A stretch of 64,000 bases of DNA, from assembly GCF_014280965.1 (NCBI RefSeq), contig NZ_JACODZ010000007.1:186001-250000 (forward strand), written 5' to 3'. The position numbers were made by a program, and so were the translations under genes. Source of the DNA: Echinicola salinicaeni. Lineage in GTDB: Bacteria > Bacteroidota > Bacteroidia > Cytophagales > Cyclobacteriaceae. The notes beneath the pieces were generated by a model. The model made no database searches, was not told the origin of the DNA, and worked only from the letters and a program-made list of their open reading frames with translations. Of this stretch, positions 51,768-61,813 are shown piece after piece (positions within the stretch are counted from its first letter, which is position 1; each line of letters begins with the position of its first letter).

Positions 51768-51793
51768 AATAGCTTGCATTACTGCAAGCTATT
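51768..51793 (-). terminator. Intrinsic terminator at the 3' end of tRNA-Ala
   Basis: Perfect 11-bp stem AATAGCTTGCA/TGCAAGCTATT with a 4-nt loop; its first base is the last base of the tRNA CCA end. The minus strand continues TTTATTTT. It separates the tRNA from the GIY-YIG gene. Confidence 0.85.
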
Positions 51794-51869
51794 GGTGGAG
51801 AATATCGGATTCGAACCGATGACCTCTACACTGCCAGTGTAGCGCTCTAGCCAACTGAGCTAATCCCCC
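51793..51869 (-). tRNA. tRNA-Ala (anticodon GGC)
   Basis: 77 nt with encoded CCA. The cloverleaf folds: acceptor GGGGGAT/ATTCTCC including the G3-U70 pair that marks tRNA-Ala, D-stem GCTC/GAGC, anticodon stem CTACA/TGTAG with loop CTGGCAG (anticodon GGC, reading GCC and GCU), T-stem ATCGG/CCGAT with TTCGAAT. A terminator overlaps its 3' end and a degenerate copy lies 280 bp downstream on the same strand. Confidence 0.97.
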
Positions 51870-52094
51870 TTAATGAGGGCACAAATATAGGACAGGGATT
51901 TTTTTGAAACAAGACTTTCTTTTCTTTTGATCTGGTTTTTTCACCTATACCCTTTTCTCCTAAAAGATTAAATCCATTGAAAAGCCCTTTTAATTCGAGA
52001 AGAAGAGCTTCACATTTCAATAACCTAAACTTAAAACCGAACAAGAGATTTATTTTTTCACAATTCCTTACTTTGTTTTTTTGGAAGCAACACT

Positions 52095-52685
52095 ATGAGT
52101 CAAGACAATAAAAAACCTTCCGACAGCCAACTATTATTACTGCTAAAGCAAGGCGACAATGCTGCTTTCCAGCTTATCTTTGACCGGTACTGGAAGCGAC
52201 TTTTTTCCTATGCCTATAGGGTTTATAGAGACGAGGGAGTCTGTGAAGACTGTGTGCAGGAAATCTTTATCAGCCTCTGGAAAAACAATAAAGAAACTAC
52301 CATCCTCCACTTAGAAAGTTATCTTTTTAAAGCTATCAAGTACAAACTGTCTGCACATATCAAAAAGCTAAAGTTCGACTTTGCCCACGAGGAAGAATTA
52401 AAATCACTTAGTATCCCTCAATATGAAAACACGGACATGGAGTACCTCGAGTTGGAAGAAGTCCTCACTGCTCAAATCAATAATCTTTCCGGTAAATGTC
52501 GTGAGGTTTTTGTACTCAGTCGACTAAAAAACAAAACTAACAGCGAGATTGCCAAAGAACTGAATATTTCCAAAAGAACCGTAGAAGGCCATATCAGCAT
52601 CGCCCTCAAACAACTTCGCACCCAACTTCGTGAAACGAGTTACCTATCACTTTCCCTGTACTTTCTACATATTATATTATCCTAA
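52095..52685 (+). CDS. ECF-type RNA polymerase sigma factor
   Basis: 196 residues. Region 2 is FQLIFDRYWKRLFSYAYRVYRDEGVCEDCVQEIFISLWKN, region 4 is LSGKCREVFVLSRLKNKTNSEIAKELNISKRTVEGHISIALKQLR. This is the Bacteroidota sigma-70 expansion family that controls SusC/SusD loci. The FecR-type anti-sigma gene and an STN-bearing SusC follow on the same strand, so cell-surface signalling by the imported ligand is expected to release this sigma. Hydrophobic C-terminal tail (SLSLYFLHIILS) is common in the group. Confidence 0.95.
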   Translation: MSQDNKKPSDSQLLLLLKQGDNAAFQLIFDRYWKRLFSYAYRVYRDEGVCEDCVQEIFISLWKNNKETTILHLESYLFKAIKYKLSAHIKKLKFDFAHEEELKSLSIPQYENTDMEYLELEEVLTAQINNLSGKCREVFVLSRLKNKTNSEIAKELNISKRTVEGHISIALKQLRTQLRETSYLSLSLYFLHIILS

Positions 52686-52794
52686 GATTACCATAAGGTA
52701 ACGCTTCCGAGTCAATAATTAAGAAACTTTTAAGTTCACTCTTTCAGCCAGGTGTGCCTCTTTTTTTTCACACTATCCCTTAAAAGAGCACATT

Positions 52795-53730
52795 TTGAAA
52801 AAAGAAGAATTCTTAAAGCTGGTGGAAAAACACCGGAATGGAACAGCGACAAAAAACGAAGTCAAGCTAGTAGAAAAATTCTACGATCATATGCAATCTC
52901 ATGCCACTTTGGAAGATATTGAATCCATGGTATCCGAAGAAAAAGGGCAGGAGCTTTTCCATGCGATCACCATAAATCTATCAGACAGAAAAAGAACAAA
53001 CAATAGGTACATCTGGCCCATCTTCAAAGCTGCGGCCGCGCTTTTACTCATATTGGTCATAACAGTGACCATCAAACATATTGTTGAAAACAGAAATATA
53101 ACGGTCTATACAACCATAGGCGAACAAATGGAAGTACTACTTAACGATGGCAGTACAGTCACCTTAAGTGAAAACAGTCGTCTTACCTATCCCAAGTCAT
53201 TCGGAAAAACCAGAGAAGTAATCTTGGAAGGCAGGGCTTTCTTCGATATCAAAAGAAATATATCCAGCCCCTTTTTGGTTCACGCCCACAATACAGACAT
53301 TAAAGTGCTGGGTACTTCCTTTGATGTAAATGTCAAAACGCTTAATACTACCACTGTTAGTGTAATTACAGGCAAAGTTCAAGTAAGCCTCCAGAAACAC
53401 CCTAAAGAGTCGGCACTGTTAAGTAAAAACCAACAGGTTAGCAGCTCAGCCACAGGGCTATCCACCATCTCCTCTTTTAGCAATCAAGAGCCTATTGCTT
53501 GGACCAAATTGATTGTCCTCAAAAATACCAGCCTTGGCCAAGTCGCCGAAATTCTAGAAGGCCGCTTTGGAATCAAAATAAAATTTGAATCCAAAGCACT
53601 AAAAGAGCAGCTAATCAGCGGAAAATTCAAGAATGAGACACTTGATAATATTTTGAAAAGCATCGCCATGCTCAAGCAATTCTCCTATGAGTTTCAAAAT
53701 GAGCAGACCATTTATATAAAGGAAAAATAA
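52795..53730 (+). CDS. FecR-family anti-sigma factor
   Basis: 311 residues, TTG start at 52795. The cytoplasmic N-terminus (about 75 residues) would hold the sigma factor, one membrane helix follows (IFKAAAALLLILVITVTIKHIV), then the periplasmic FecR domain (EQMEVLLNDGSTVTLSENSRLTYP, REVILEGRAFFDIKR, VHAHNTDIKVLGTSFDVNV) and a DUF4974 STN-like C-terminus (NTSLGQVAEILEGRFGIKIKFE). It relays the state of the SusC protein encoded next to the sigma factor. Genes are spaced 109 and 69 bp apart. Confidence 0.94.
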   Translation: MKKEEFLKLVEKHRNGTATKNEVKLVEKFYDHMQSHATLEDIESMVSEEKGQELFHAITINLSDRKRTNNRYIWPIFKAAAALLLILVITVTIKHIVENRNITVYTTIGEQMEVLLNDGSTVTLSENSRLTYPKSFGKTREVILEGRAFFDIKRNISSPFLVHAHNTDIKVLGTSFDVNVKTLNTTTVSVITGKVQVSLQKHPKESALLSKNQQVSSSATGLSTISSFSNQEPIAWTKLIVLKNTSLGQVAEILEGRFGIKIKFESKALKEQLISGKFKNETLDNILKSIAMLKQFSYEFQNEQTIYIKEK

Positions 53731-53799
53731 GAAGACACCGCTCAATGCTACCAGAAAAGAATATCAAACATAAACGCAACCAATTTAATTTCAATTAAA

Positions 53800-56700
53800 A
53801 TGAAAACACCATTACAACCATTAACTGCTCAGATTCGGCAATCGGGGCTTTTATTGCTCTGCCTGCTATTCATAGCAGCACAAGCCTACTCCCTACCTGT
53901 GGAAAGCAAACTCTCAAAAGTCCGATTATCTCTTTCCGTGGAAGATGCCAAGATCACCCAAGTACTTTCCGAAATCGAGCGCAAAACAGAGTTCTATTTT
54001 GTTTTTGATGAAAAGGTTAGCCAAGATGGCTCCTTGTTTTCTTTCCAATTCAATAATGAACCTCTGCCGGAAATCCTACATCAAATCGGTCATGAAACAG
54101 GGCTTTCATTCGAAACCACCAATAACACAATCATTGTTTTACCTACCGAATCTCCTAGACAATCGCTAAAAGGAAAAGTCACAGATAATGAAGGTGAAGC
54201 CCTCCCCGGTGTTACCTTATTAATCAAAGGGACTTCCAAGGGAGGAGTCAGTGGCATCAACGGTGAGTTCACCCTTGAAATTGAATCCTTCCCAATAACG
54301 CTGATCGTCTCCTATCTGGGATACAAAACAAAAGAAGTTCCTGTCCTTCAGGCCGGCAATATAACGATCACCCTAGAAGAAAATGTCAATGCCCTGGATG
54401 AAGTAGTCGTTACCGCCTTAGGAATGGAGAGAGAAGAAAAGAAGCTTGGCTACGCCCAGCAAACCATTGACTCCAGACAGCTTACCGATGCCCGCCCTAA
54501 CAACTGGTCTGAAGCTTTACGCGGCAAAGTCCCCGGCCTACAAATCAATGGATTAGGCGGTCCTGTAGGTTCTCAACAGATCATCCTTAGAGGCAACAGC
54601 TCGCTTGACCCAGGCAATAATGGTGCGCTGATTGTAATTGACGGGGTACCTATCCAAAATGAACATCCAGGCTCAGGGCCTTCCAATGGCTATATGGGCG
54701 GAAGTGCCAGCAATGATACGCCTATAGATTATGGTAATGCCATTTCTGATTTAAACCCAGATGATATTGAGAGTGTTTCGGTACTAAAAGGTCCTGCAGC
54801 TTCAGCGCTTTATGGCTATCAAGCCGCAAATGGTGCTGTCATCATTACCACCAAATCTGGAAAAGGCCAGAAAGGACTAGGAGTAACCGTCAGCAGTAAC
54901 ACTAAATTCGACAATATCCAAAGATGGCCAGATTGGCAATATGAATATGGCCAAGGCAGTGGAAAAGGAGGATACTTAAAACCGGCAACCGATGAAAATG
55001 GCAATCCTGTCCCCTACAATGACCGACTTTATTACACTTACGGTGCATCTGAAGACGGCAATAGTACAGGAGGAAGTAGTAGTGCCTTTGGGCCTAAGTT
55101 TGATGGACAATATTACTATCAATATGACCCTACTGTCGAAGGACAGTCTCCTGAAAGACAATTATGGAGACCTTACGAAAATAACCGAAAGGATTTTTGG
55201 AAAACTGGCGTAACACAGACCACCAATGTATCCATCCAAGGTGGTGATGAAAAAGGTTCTATGCGAGGTTCAATCACCCATTCAAAGAACGACTGGATTA
55301 TGCCCAATACAGGATTTGAACAACTATCACTCTCCGTCAATGGAAACTACCAAGTTACCGATCATATTAAGCTTAGCTCGGTAGTGGACTACAGAAACCG
55401 CAACAGCGACAATCTTCCCGGGCAAGGATACAACAACCACTCCATTGCTTATTTTATGATTTTCCAAAACCCCAATGTGGACCTCGCTTGGTATGAGCCC
55501 ATCTGGAAAAAAGGACAAGAGCAAGTAGATATGATCAGGCCGTATAGTAGTTATATTGACAACCCTTATGCCATGGTATACGAGATCCAAAACAGCCTTG
55601 CCCAATATGCGATCACTGGGAACTTAAAAATGGATATCGAACTACATCCCAAGGTTAAACTAATGCTCCGTGGCGCCCTGAACATGTATGACAAAAACAT
55701 GGATCAAGAAAGACCATATGATATCAACCGATATGCACGAGGTTATTATCGCAAAACAAATGTGTTCAAACAAGAAGTAAATACTGACTTTTTACTAAGC
55801 TATACCGACACTTTTAATGATTGGGAAGTCTCTGCCAATTTTGGTGGCAACAGAATGGACTATCGCTACCTCCGTCAAGATTCTTGGGCTGAAGGGCTTG
55901 AGATCCCTGGAGAATATAATCTGGTAAACGGTTCTCAACTATTCACTAGCAAATTTGATGGCTATAACAAAGTAAACAGTTTATATGGAATGGTCACCTT
56001 GGGCTGGCAGGACAAAGTCTTCCTTGACCTAACTGGACGTAATGACTGGAACAGTATCTTACCCAAACATAATCAGTCCTATTTCTTCCCATCTGCAAGT
56101 TCCGGCATCATCCTGAATGAAATCTTCGATATGCCAAGGAATATTACTTTTGCGAAATTTAGGGCTTCCATAGCCCAAGTAGGTGGAGCTGGAAAATATG
56201 GCAATCGCTATAGCACAGACAAATACTATCGACGCTCTGACTTCCCCGGATCGGCCTTGGCACCGACTTCTTTGTACAACACGGATTTTAAGCCAGAAAT
56301 TACCACGAGTAAAGAATTGGGAATTGACTTCAGGATGTTCCAAAGCAGGCTAAAACTGGATGTGGCAGTGTACCAGAACAACAGTAAAAACCAAATATTC
56401 AATGCGCCACTTCCTTATTCATCCGGTTACCGAAGCGTAACCATCAATGCCGGTGAAGTACGCAACCGGGGAATTGAGGTCATGCTCAATGGTACTCCTG
56501 TAAAGAACAAGGAATTTAAGTGGAACACCACCTTGACCTGGGCAAAGAACAAAGGAACTGTATTGTCTCTTCATGAAAATGCCGAAGGTGGAAGGTTCGA
56601 AATGCTGAGCTCCTCTGGTGCTAAACTGGTAGCTGTAGAGGGAGGTTCTCCGGCTGCTCTTTATGGTAGAGGTTACAAAAGAAGTCCTCAAGGTGAGATC

Positions 56701-57303
56701 ATTTTCAATGAAAATGGCGCTCCAGAAATGACAGATGACATTATCTATATCGGAGATACGCAACCCAAGTGGGTCGCAGGCTTCATCAACTCCTTCCAGT
56801 ATAAAAATTTCCGCATCAATGCCGTAATAGATGCAAAATACGGCGGAACCATTTACTCACACACCCACCACAAACTTACACAACAAGGCAAATTAAAACA
56901 CACCCTAGTGGGAAGGGAAGAAGGAGAGCTAGTCGGCAAAGGCGTAGTGGACAATGGTGATGGCACCTATTCTCCTAACACCAAGGCTATCTCCATCGCC
57001 AACTACTATAACCTGATGTATCCACTGGCCAATACAGAAGCAAATTCCTTTGATGCATCATTTATAAAGTTGAGGGAAGTGACCCTTTCCTATGACTTTT
57101 CTGAGAAACTCCTTTCAAAAACACCACTAAACGAAATGAGACTTTCGGTCTATGGCAGAAATTTAGCCGTCATCTCGGACTTCCCTATTTATGATCCTGA
57201 GGTTGCCGGTTTTGCAGGAGGCACCAATATGCACCCCGGTGTGGAAGTTGGCCAAATGCCAGTACCTAATGAATATGGTGTAAATGTCGTCATCGGATTT
57301 TAA
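53800..57303 (+). CDS. SusC/RagA-type TonB-linked importer with STN signalling domain
   Basis: 1167 residues, complete. After a signal peptide (to about residue 30) comes an STN domain (LSLSVEDAKITQVLSEIERKT, PLPEILHQIGHETGLSFE) that contacts the FecR protein. Then a carboxypeptidase-regulatory-like domain (GEALPGVTLLIKGTSKGGVSG), the linker LDEVVVTALGMEREEKKLGYA, the plug (LRGNSSLDPGNNG, IDGVPIQNE, SVLKGPAASALYGYQAANGAVII) and the barrel. With the SusD protein next door it forms an outer-membrane import complex whose substrate is unknown; a rhamnosidase gene lies close by on the other strand. Confidence 0.95.
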   Translation: MKTPLQPLTAQIRQSGLLLLCLLFIAAQAYSLPVESKLSKVRLSLSVEDAKITQVLSEIERKTEFYFVFDEKVSQDGSLFSFQFNNEPLPEILHQIGHETGLSFETTNNTIIVLPTESPRQSLKGKVTDNEGEALPGVTLLIKGTSKGGVSGINGEFTLEIESFPITLIVSYLGYKTKEVPVLQAGNITITLEENVNALDEVVVTALGMEREEKKLGYAQQTIDSRQLTDARPNNWSEALRGKVPGLQINGLGGPVGSQQIILRGNSSLDPGNNGALIVIDGVPIQNEHPGSGPSNGYMGGSASNDTPIDYGNAISDLNPDDIESVSVLKGPAASALYGYQAANGAVIITTKSGKGQKGLGVTVSSNTKFDNIQRWPDWQYEYGQGSGKGGYLKPATDENGNPVPYNDRLYYTYGASEDGNSTGGSSSAFGPKFDGQYYYQYDPTVEGQSPERQLWRPYENNRKDFWKTGVTQTTNVSIQGGDEKGSMRGSITHSKNDWIMPNTGFEQLSLSVNGNYQVTDHIKLSSVVDYRNRNSDNLPGQGYNNHSIAYFMIFQNPNVDLAWYEPIWKKGQEQVDMIRPYSSYIDNPYAMVYEIQNSLAQYAITGNLKMDIELHPKVKLMLRGALNMYDKNMDQERPYDINRYARGYYRKTNVFKQEVNTDFLLSYTDTFNDWEVSANFGGNRMDYRYLRQDSWAEGLEIPGEYNLVNGSQLFTSKFDGYNKVNSLYGMVTLGWQDKVFLDLTGRNDWNSILPKHNQSYFFPSASSGIILNEIFDMPRNITFAKFRASIAQVGGAGKYGNRYSTDKYYRRSDFPGSALAPTSLYNTDFKPEITTSKELGIDFRMFQSRLKLDVAVYQNNSKNQIFNAPLPYSSGYRSVTINAGEVRNRGIEVMLNGTPVKNKEFKWNTTLTWAKNKGTVLSLHENAEGGRFEMLSSSGAKLVAVEGGSPAALYGRGYKRSPQGEIIFNENGAPEMTDDIIYIGDTQPKWVAGFINSFQYKNFRINAVIDAKYGGTIYSHTHHKLTQQGKLKHTLVGREEGELVGKGVVDNGDGTYSPNTKAISIANYYNLMYPLANTEANSFDASFIKLREVTLSYDFSEKLLSKTPLNEMRLSVYGRNLAVISDFPIYDPEVAGFAGGTNMHPGVEVGQMPVPNEYGVNVVIGF

Positions 57304-57324
57304 TCAACCAATAAAACTACAGTC

Positions 57325-58764
57325 ATGAAAAAATACATATATCCTTTATTTGTAGCCTCCTTTTGCATCTGGGCAGGCGCATGTTCAAAAGATTTTGAAG
57401 AGACAAATACAGACCCTAACAACTTAAGTAAAATCACTGCGGGAAGTACATTAAATCCCGTACTCTATAGCTTGGCCAGTCAAAATGCCAAACAAATGCG
57501 CAGTAATACCGCTCCGCTGATGCAAATGTTCCTACAAACCGATGATTTTAATAACTCACCCTTCTTTTATGATTTCGACCAGAACATCGGGGCTTCTACA
57601 TGGAATAATTATTATACCAACCTCAGTAATATTGAGGAAATGAGAGAAGCAGCAGTAAGGGATGCGCTTCCCAATTATGAAGCTATTGCCTTAACGCTAA
57701 AAGCCTATGCATATTCCGTATTGACAGATTGTTTTGGAGATATTCCAATGGCTAGCGCCCTCCAAGCGGAGGAAGATGTATGGTATCCTGAATTTTCACC
57801 TCAGGAAGACATCTACGCACAACTTTTGACAGACTTGGAATACGCCAACAGCATCTACGACGCCGAACAAGGCATGCCCTATGTGAGTGATATTTTGTAC
57901 CAAAATAATGTGCAGAAATGGAGAAAGTTCACCAACTCACTCCATTTAAGACTGTTACTCAGGATATCAAATCGTCCAGAAACGAGAGCTTTTGATAAAA
58001 TCACCGAAATGGTCAACAATCCTGAATCTTATCCTGTATTCGATTCAGGCGATGAGGCGGCGGTCCTTCATTTAGATGGAATAGCCCCTACACTTTCTCC
58101 ATGGGATCGACCCCAGGACTTTGGCGTATTTAGATATTACACGGAATTTTTTATCGATAACTTGAAAAATTTTGAAGACCCACGAATTGGAGTATTTGCC
58201 AGTAAGGCCAGGGGATTGGAAAGTGAAGATTATGGCTATATTGGCCAACCAACAGACTTTGTAGAAAACCCCTTACCAGACAGTATCGCAACCGCCTCAG
58301 GAGTGAAAAGAAGTTTAGCAGAAGCACCACTCATCATCCCAATCATGAGTTACGCGGAAGTAGAATTTATTAAAGCCGAAATGGCCCAAAGAGGATATAT
58401 AGATGATGCCCGGTCACATTATGAAAACGGTGTAAGAGCAGCCATTGAAATGTGGAGCCAAGAAGTACCCGAAGGATATTTCGACAATCCACATGCAGCC
58501 TATGACGGTAGCTTAGAACGTATTTTACTCCAAAAATATTATGATTTATTCTTCACAGACTATCAGTCATGGTTTGAGCAGCGAAGGACTGGACTTCCCA
58601 ATCTCCCTACTACTGCTTCTATGTTAAATGAAGGTGAAATGCCTTCCAGGTTTTATTACCCTATCAATGAAGCCAATAGTAATTTCCAAAATTACCAAGA
58701 AGCTGTAACCCGAATGGGAGGAGATGAAATCAATGTAAAAGTATGGTGGGACAGAAATAATTAA
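57325..58764 (+). CDS. SusD/RagB-type substrate-binding lipoprotein
   Basis: 479 residues with a lipoprotein signal (SFCIWAGACSKDF). It belongs to the SusD-like_2 branch: DTNTDPNNLSKI-type opening (ETNTDPNNLSK), LSNIEEMREAA, ALTLKAYAYSVLTDCFGDIPMASAL (TPR helix) and YAEVEFIKAEMAQRG. It caps the SusC channel outside the cell and first binds the ligand. It follows SusC by 21 bp and a strong terminator stands behind it. Confidence 0.94.
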   Translation: MKKYIYPLFVASFCIWAGACSKDFEETNTDPNNLSKITAGSTLNPVLYSLASQNAKQMRSNTAPLMQMFLQTDDFNNSPFFYDFDQNIGASTWNNYYTNLSNIEEMREAAVRDALPNYEAIALTLKAYAYSVLTDCFGDIPMASALQAEEDVWYPEFSPQEDIYAQLLTDLEYANSIYDAEQGMPYVSDILYQNNVQKWRKFTNSLHLRLLLRISNRPETRAFDKITEMVNNPESYPVFDSGDEAAVLHLDGIAPTLSPWDRPQDFGVFRYYTEFFIDNLKNFEDPRIGVFASKARGLESEDYGYIGQPTDFVENPLPDSIATASGVKRSLAEAPLIIPIMSYAEVEFIKAEMAQRGYIDDARSHYENGVRAAIEMWSQEVPEGYFDNPHAAYDGSLERILLQKYYDLFFTDYQSWFEQRRTGLPNLPTTASMLNEGEMPSRFYYPINEANSNFQNYQEAVTRMGGDEINVKVWWDRNN

Positions 58765-58793
58765 ATCCCTGTTTTACTTATCTGTTAAATAAT

Positions 58794-58834
58794 AAAAGGG
58801 TGCTTGTAAGCTTATACTGACAAGCACCCTTTTT
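58794..58834 (+). terminator. Intrinsic terminator after susD
   Basis: Perfect 14-bp arms (58794-58807 and 58820-58833) with GGGTGC at the core, ending in five T on the plus strand. Ends the sigma-FecR-SusC-SusD unit 30 bp after the last stop. Confidence 0.9.
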
Positions 58835-58987
58835 AATTATAATCAACTACCTATCTAAACAAGAGATAGAGCAATAGGATTTTTAGTAAGCTTTGGAAAC
58901 ACAAAAACCAGCCTTTCTATAGATTTGGACACCCACTGCCGGGAATCGTAAACTTGCAATCAGATACAATGGCATCTTCATAAAAGA

Positions 58988-61813
58988 TCAATTAGCCTGA
59001 GAATAATCAAGCTGAAAATCATATTTACCTGAAAGTATTTCAATCATAAGATAATCTCCTTCTCTTTCTATAGCTATAATTCCATCCACACCTGCTTTAA
59101 ATCTACCGTTTTCCCACACTACTGCATCCCCCTCTTTGAGCTTATGGATCTTTTTCCCTGAAACCGGGATAGCTACTTTACCACGTGTATTAGCAGGTAA
59201 TTCAACCAAATAGGTAAAGGAAAATGCTGTTTTTTTCCAATGAGAAACTATTTTTCCAGAAACCGTTTCCAATGTTACATTTACAAACTCCAAACCTTCA
59301 GGTATGGAGGGAGCAAGATAAATCTGACGGTACCCCTTTGTAGTACCTTTTTCCAGTGGAGACCTTATCCCCGCCAAGTACTTGTAAAAATATTCTACTA
59401 CGGAACCAAACATTTGGTGATTATGGGAGTTTTCCCCGTTAAATTTCTCCAATAAAGTGGTCGAGTTATTTTCTAACCAATACCCAAAACTTGGATAGGA
59501 TTTTTGCGTGGCTACTTTATAAGCCAAATTGGACTGCTTCCCATTTTCCAGAATCGGCCATAAATATTTTGTCCCTATAATTCCTGTATTCAAATGATTT
59601 TCACGTGCTAAAACATCATCTACGACTGTCTTTAGTACTCTTTCCTCCATATTCTCTGGTACTATGCCTCCTGCCAAAGCCAATAACTGATAAGTCTGAT
59701 AGATTGAATCTGTACCATATAAAAAGGTCTCAGTATTAAAAAACTTCTTATTGAATTCCATTTTAATAGTATCACTCAATGAGTTAAAATACCTGGCATC
59801 CCCCTCTTTCCCAAGAACCAATGCAATGTCAGCCATTAGTTTAGCATTATAGTAATAATAAAAAGTATTTACTACAGGGTGGTTTGGACCATCTTGCCTT
59901 CCTGGAGAGCACCATTCCCCTAAAGAATACCAGTAACTCATAAAGTCATTTATAATAAACTCCTCTTCAGGAACCTTATCTGTTCGTGCCAAATTGACCA
60001 AATACTGAAGATATTTCTTCATACTTGGATAATGTTCTTCCAAAATCCTCTTATCATCATAATAATGATTCATCCAATAAGGAATTAGAATATAAGCACT
60101 TCCCCAAGCAATACCTCCCCCCATGCCCCCTACTAAAGTAGGCGAGGTATTAGGTATCCTTCCATTTTTTTCTTGTGCATCACGCATATCCCTTAACCAT
60201 TTATAATAAAATGGGGCCATCTCAAAATCATGAATAGAGGTCTCTGCGATCACCTGCCCATCCCCGTTATAACCACCTTTCTCCCTGTGTGGACAGTCTG
60301 TAGGGTAACCTATAATATTTCCTTTCTGTGACCATATACCTGCTTGATAAATATCATTTAATAATGAATCTGAAGACACAAACACACCATTTCGATCTAC
60401 AGCAGACCTTACTACACGTCCATTTACTTGTATTTCCTCTAAGTCCAAACTATCATGGGTGCTGACCTCTATGTATCGAAATCCTGAATAGAAAAAATGG
60501 GGCTCAAAAACTTCTTCCTCTCCCCCTTTCAGGGTATAATCAGTCCACGTTTTTGAATGATAATCAAATTTTTCACTTAAGCGATCTCCTTCCTCCAATG
60601 GTTTAGGGAACAGGGCTTCGTTCAGGGTCTCAGCACCTCTAACCCTTATGGTTTGTCCTTCTCTGCCAATTACCTTTACCTGCCACCAGCCTGCAATATT
60701 CTGTCCTAAATCAAATAAATAAATACCATTTTCAGAATGAATGGTTTTAATAGGGATTAAGGTTTCTGTAACTTTTATGGGAGGCAAAGCTTGGGACACC
60801 AGCTTCCCTCTCGAAACTGTAGATAGCTTTGCATTTAACCAGTCCTGCTCATTTGTCATCCCAGGTGATGACCATCCTGAAATTTCCTTGGTCGCATCAT
60901 AATCCTCTCCGCCATAAATATTATTAAAAGTAATAGGCCCCTTGGTATACTTCCATGATTCATCCGTGAAGACCACTTCCTGACTACCGTCTTCATACTC
61001 CAAATGCAATTGCATCATAAAAGCCGGATTCCCCATCGATTCACCTCCGCTCCCCCAGCTATAGCGTCCTTGAGTTTTCCTCATATTATACGCCCCATTC
61101 CCGAGCATAATGCCAAAAACATTTTCGCCACTTTCCAAATTGTTTTTCACATCGAAAGTAGAATATAGGATACGCTTTCTATAATCAGTAATAGCTGGGT
61201 CTAGCACATGATCACCTACCTTATCACCGTTAAGGTATAGCTCATAAAACCCAAGGGCTGTAACAAAAACATGTGCATCCTTTATTTTTTTGTCAAGATG
61301 AAAAGACTTACGGAAAATTGGCGCCTCATTGACAATCTCTTCTTGGGTAGTTATCCATTCCCCTAGCCACTCCTCTTGCTTCAGTATTGCTGTGTGAAAG
61401 GAGGCAGGCTCACTCCAATACTCTTTGCCTTGATCTGTGATTACACTCGCTCGCCAATAATAGGTCGTATTGCTTTTAAATTGTCTTCCGGCATAATCAA
61501 TATTAACACTTCTATCTGAGGAAATTTGACCAGAATCCCATGACTCCCCTATTTTCTCTTTGATATTTTTTAATTGCTCATCTACAATAATCCTGTACGA
61601 TTCCTGAAAAGTCCCCCGATCCTTGGAAGCTAAAACCCAGGAAAACCTAGGCTTTTCATTATCTATACCTTGTGGGTTTTCCAGATAATCACACCTTAAT
61701 TCCAACACATTTACCTGCCTGGCCAGAATTCCACCATGAATCAAAAAAAAACAAATAAAAAGAATGTACTTCAAATAACGCTTGTGTAAAATACAAAAAG
61801 TATCTCCATTCAT
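58988..61813 (-). CDS. Secreted alpha-L-rhamnosidase (GH78)
   Basis: 941 residues from the ATG at 61813; a GTG at 61831 is an alternative. A signal peptide (YLKYILFICFFLIHGGILA) is followed by N-terminal beta domains of GH78 (LRCDYLENPQGIDNEKPRFSW, FVTALGFYELYLNGDKVGDH), and the (alpha/alpha)6 catalytic domain with the family motif DCPHREKGGYNGDGQV holding the acid residues and GEWCSP later. A C-terminal beta domain ends the chain. It removes terminal alpha-L-rhamnose from plant or algal glycans, or glycosides. It lies convergent to the SusD gene, about 220 bp between stops; a shared substrate is possible but unproven. Confidence 0.93.
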   Translation of the reverse strand: MNGDTFCILHKRYLKYILFICFFLIHGGILARQVNVLELRCDYLENPQGIDNEKPRFSWVLASKDRGTFQESYRIIVDEQLKNIKEKIGESWDSGQISSDRSVNIDYAGRQFKSNTTYYWRASVITDQGKEYWSEPASFHTAILKQEEWLGEWITTQEEIVNEAPIFRKSFHLDKKIKDAHVFVTALGFYELYLNGDKVGDHVLDPAITDYRKRILYSTFDVKNNLESGENVFGIMLGNGAYNMRKTQGRYSWGSGGESMGNPAFMMQLHLEYEDGSQEVVFTDESWKYTKGPITFNNIYGGEDYDATKEISGWSSPGMTNEQDWLNAKLSTVSRGKLVSQALPPIKVTETLIPIKTIHSENGIYLFDLGQNIAGWWQVKVIGREGQTIRVRGAETLNEALFPKPLEEGDRLSEKFDYHSKTWTDYTLKGGEEEVFEPHFFYSGFRYIEVSTHDSLDLEEIQVNGRVVRSAVDRNGVFVSSDSLLNDIYQAGIWSQKGNIIGYPTDCPHREKGGYNGDGQVIAETSIHDFEMAPFYYKWLRDMRDAQEKNGRIPNTSPTLVGGMGGGIAWGSAYILIPYWMNHYYDDKRILEEHYPSMKKYLQYLVNLARTDKVPEEEFIINDFMSYWYSLGEWCSPGRQDGPNHPVVNTFYYYYNAKLMADIALVLGKEGDARYFNSLSDTIKMEFNKKFFNTETFLYGTDSIYQTYQLLALAGGIVPENMEERVLKTVVDDVLARENHLNTGIIGTKYLWPILENGKQSNLAYKVATQKSYPSFGYWLENNSTTLLEKFNGENSHNHQMFGSVVEYFYKYLAGIRSPLEKGTTKGYRQIYLAPSIPEGLEFVNVTLETVSGKIVSHWKKTAFSFTYLVELPANTRGKVAIPVSGKKIHKLKEGDAVVWENGRFKAGVDGIIAIEREGDYLMIEILSGKYDFQLDYSQAN

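Noticed and set aside
51890-51900. ACAGGGAT half-site upstream of tRNA-Ala
   Set aside because: No matching ATCCCT arm at the proper distance; treated as chance.
58765-58775. ATCCCTGTTTT, a possible half of the salvage-cluster dyad, just after susD
   Set aside because: The right half (CAGGGAT) is missing, no -7 element stands 21 nt on, and it lies between a stop codon and a terminator.
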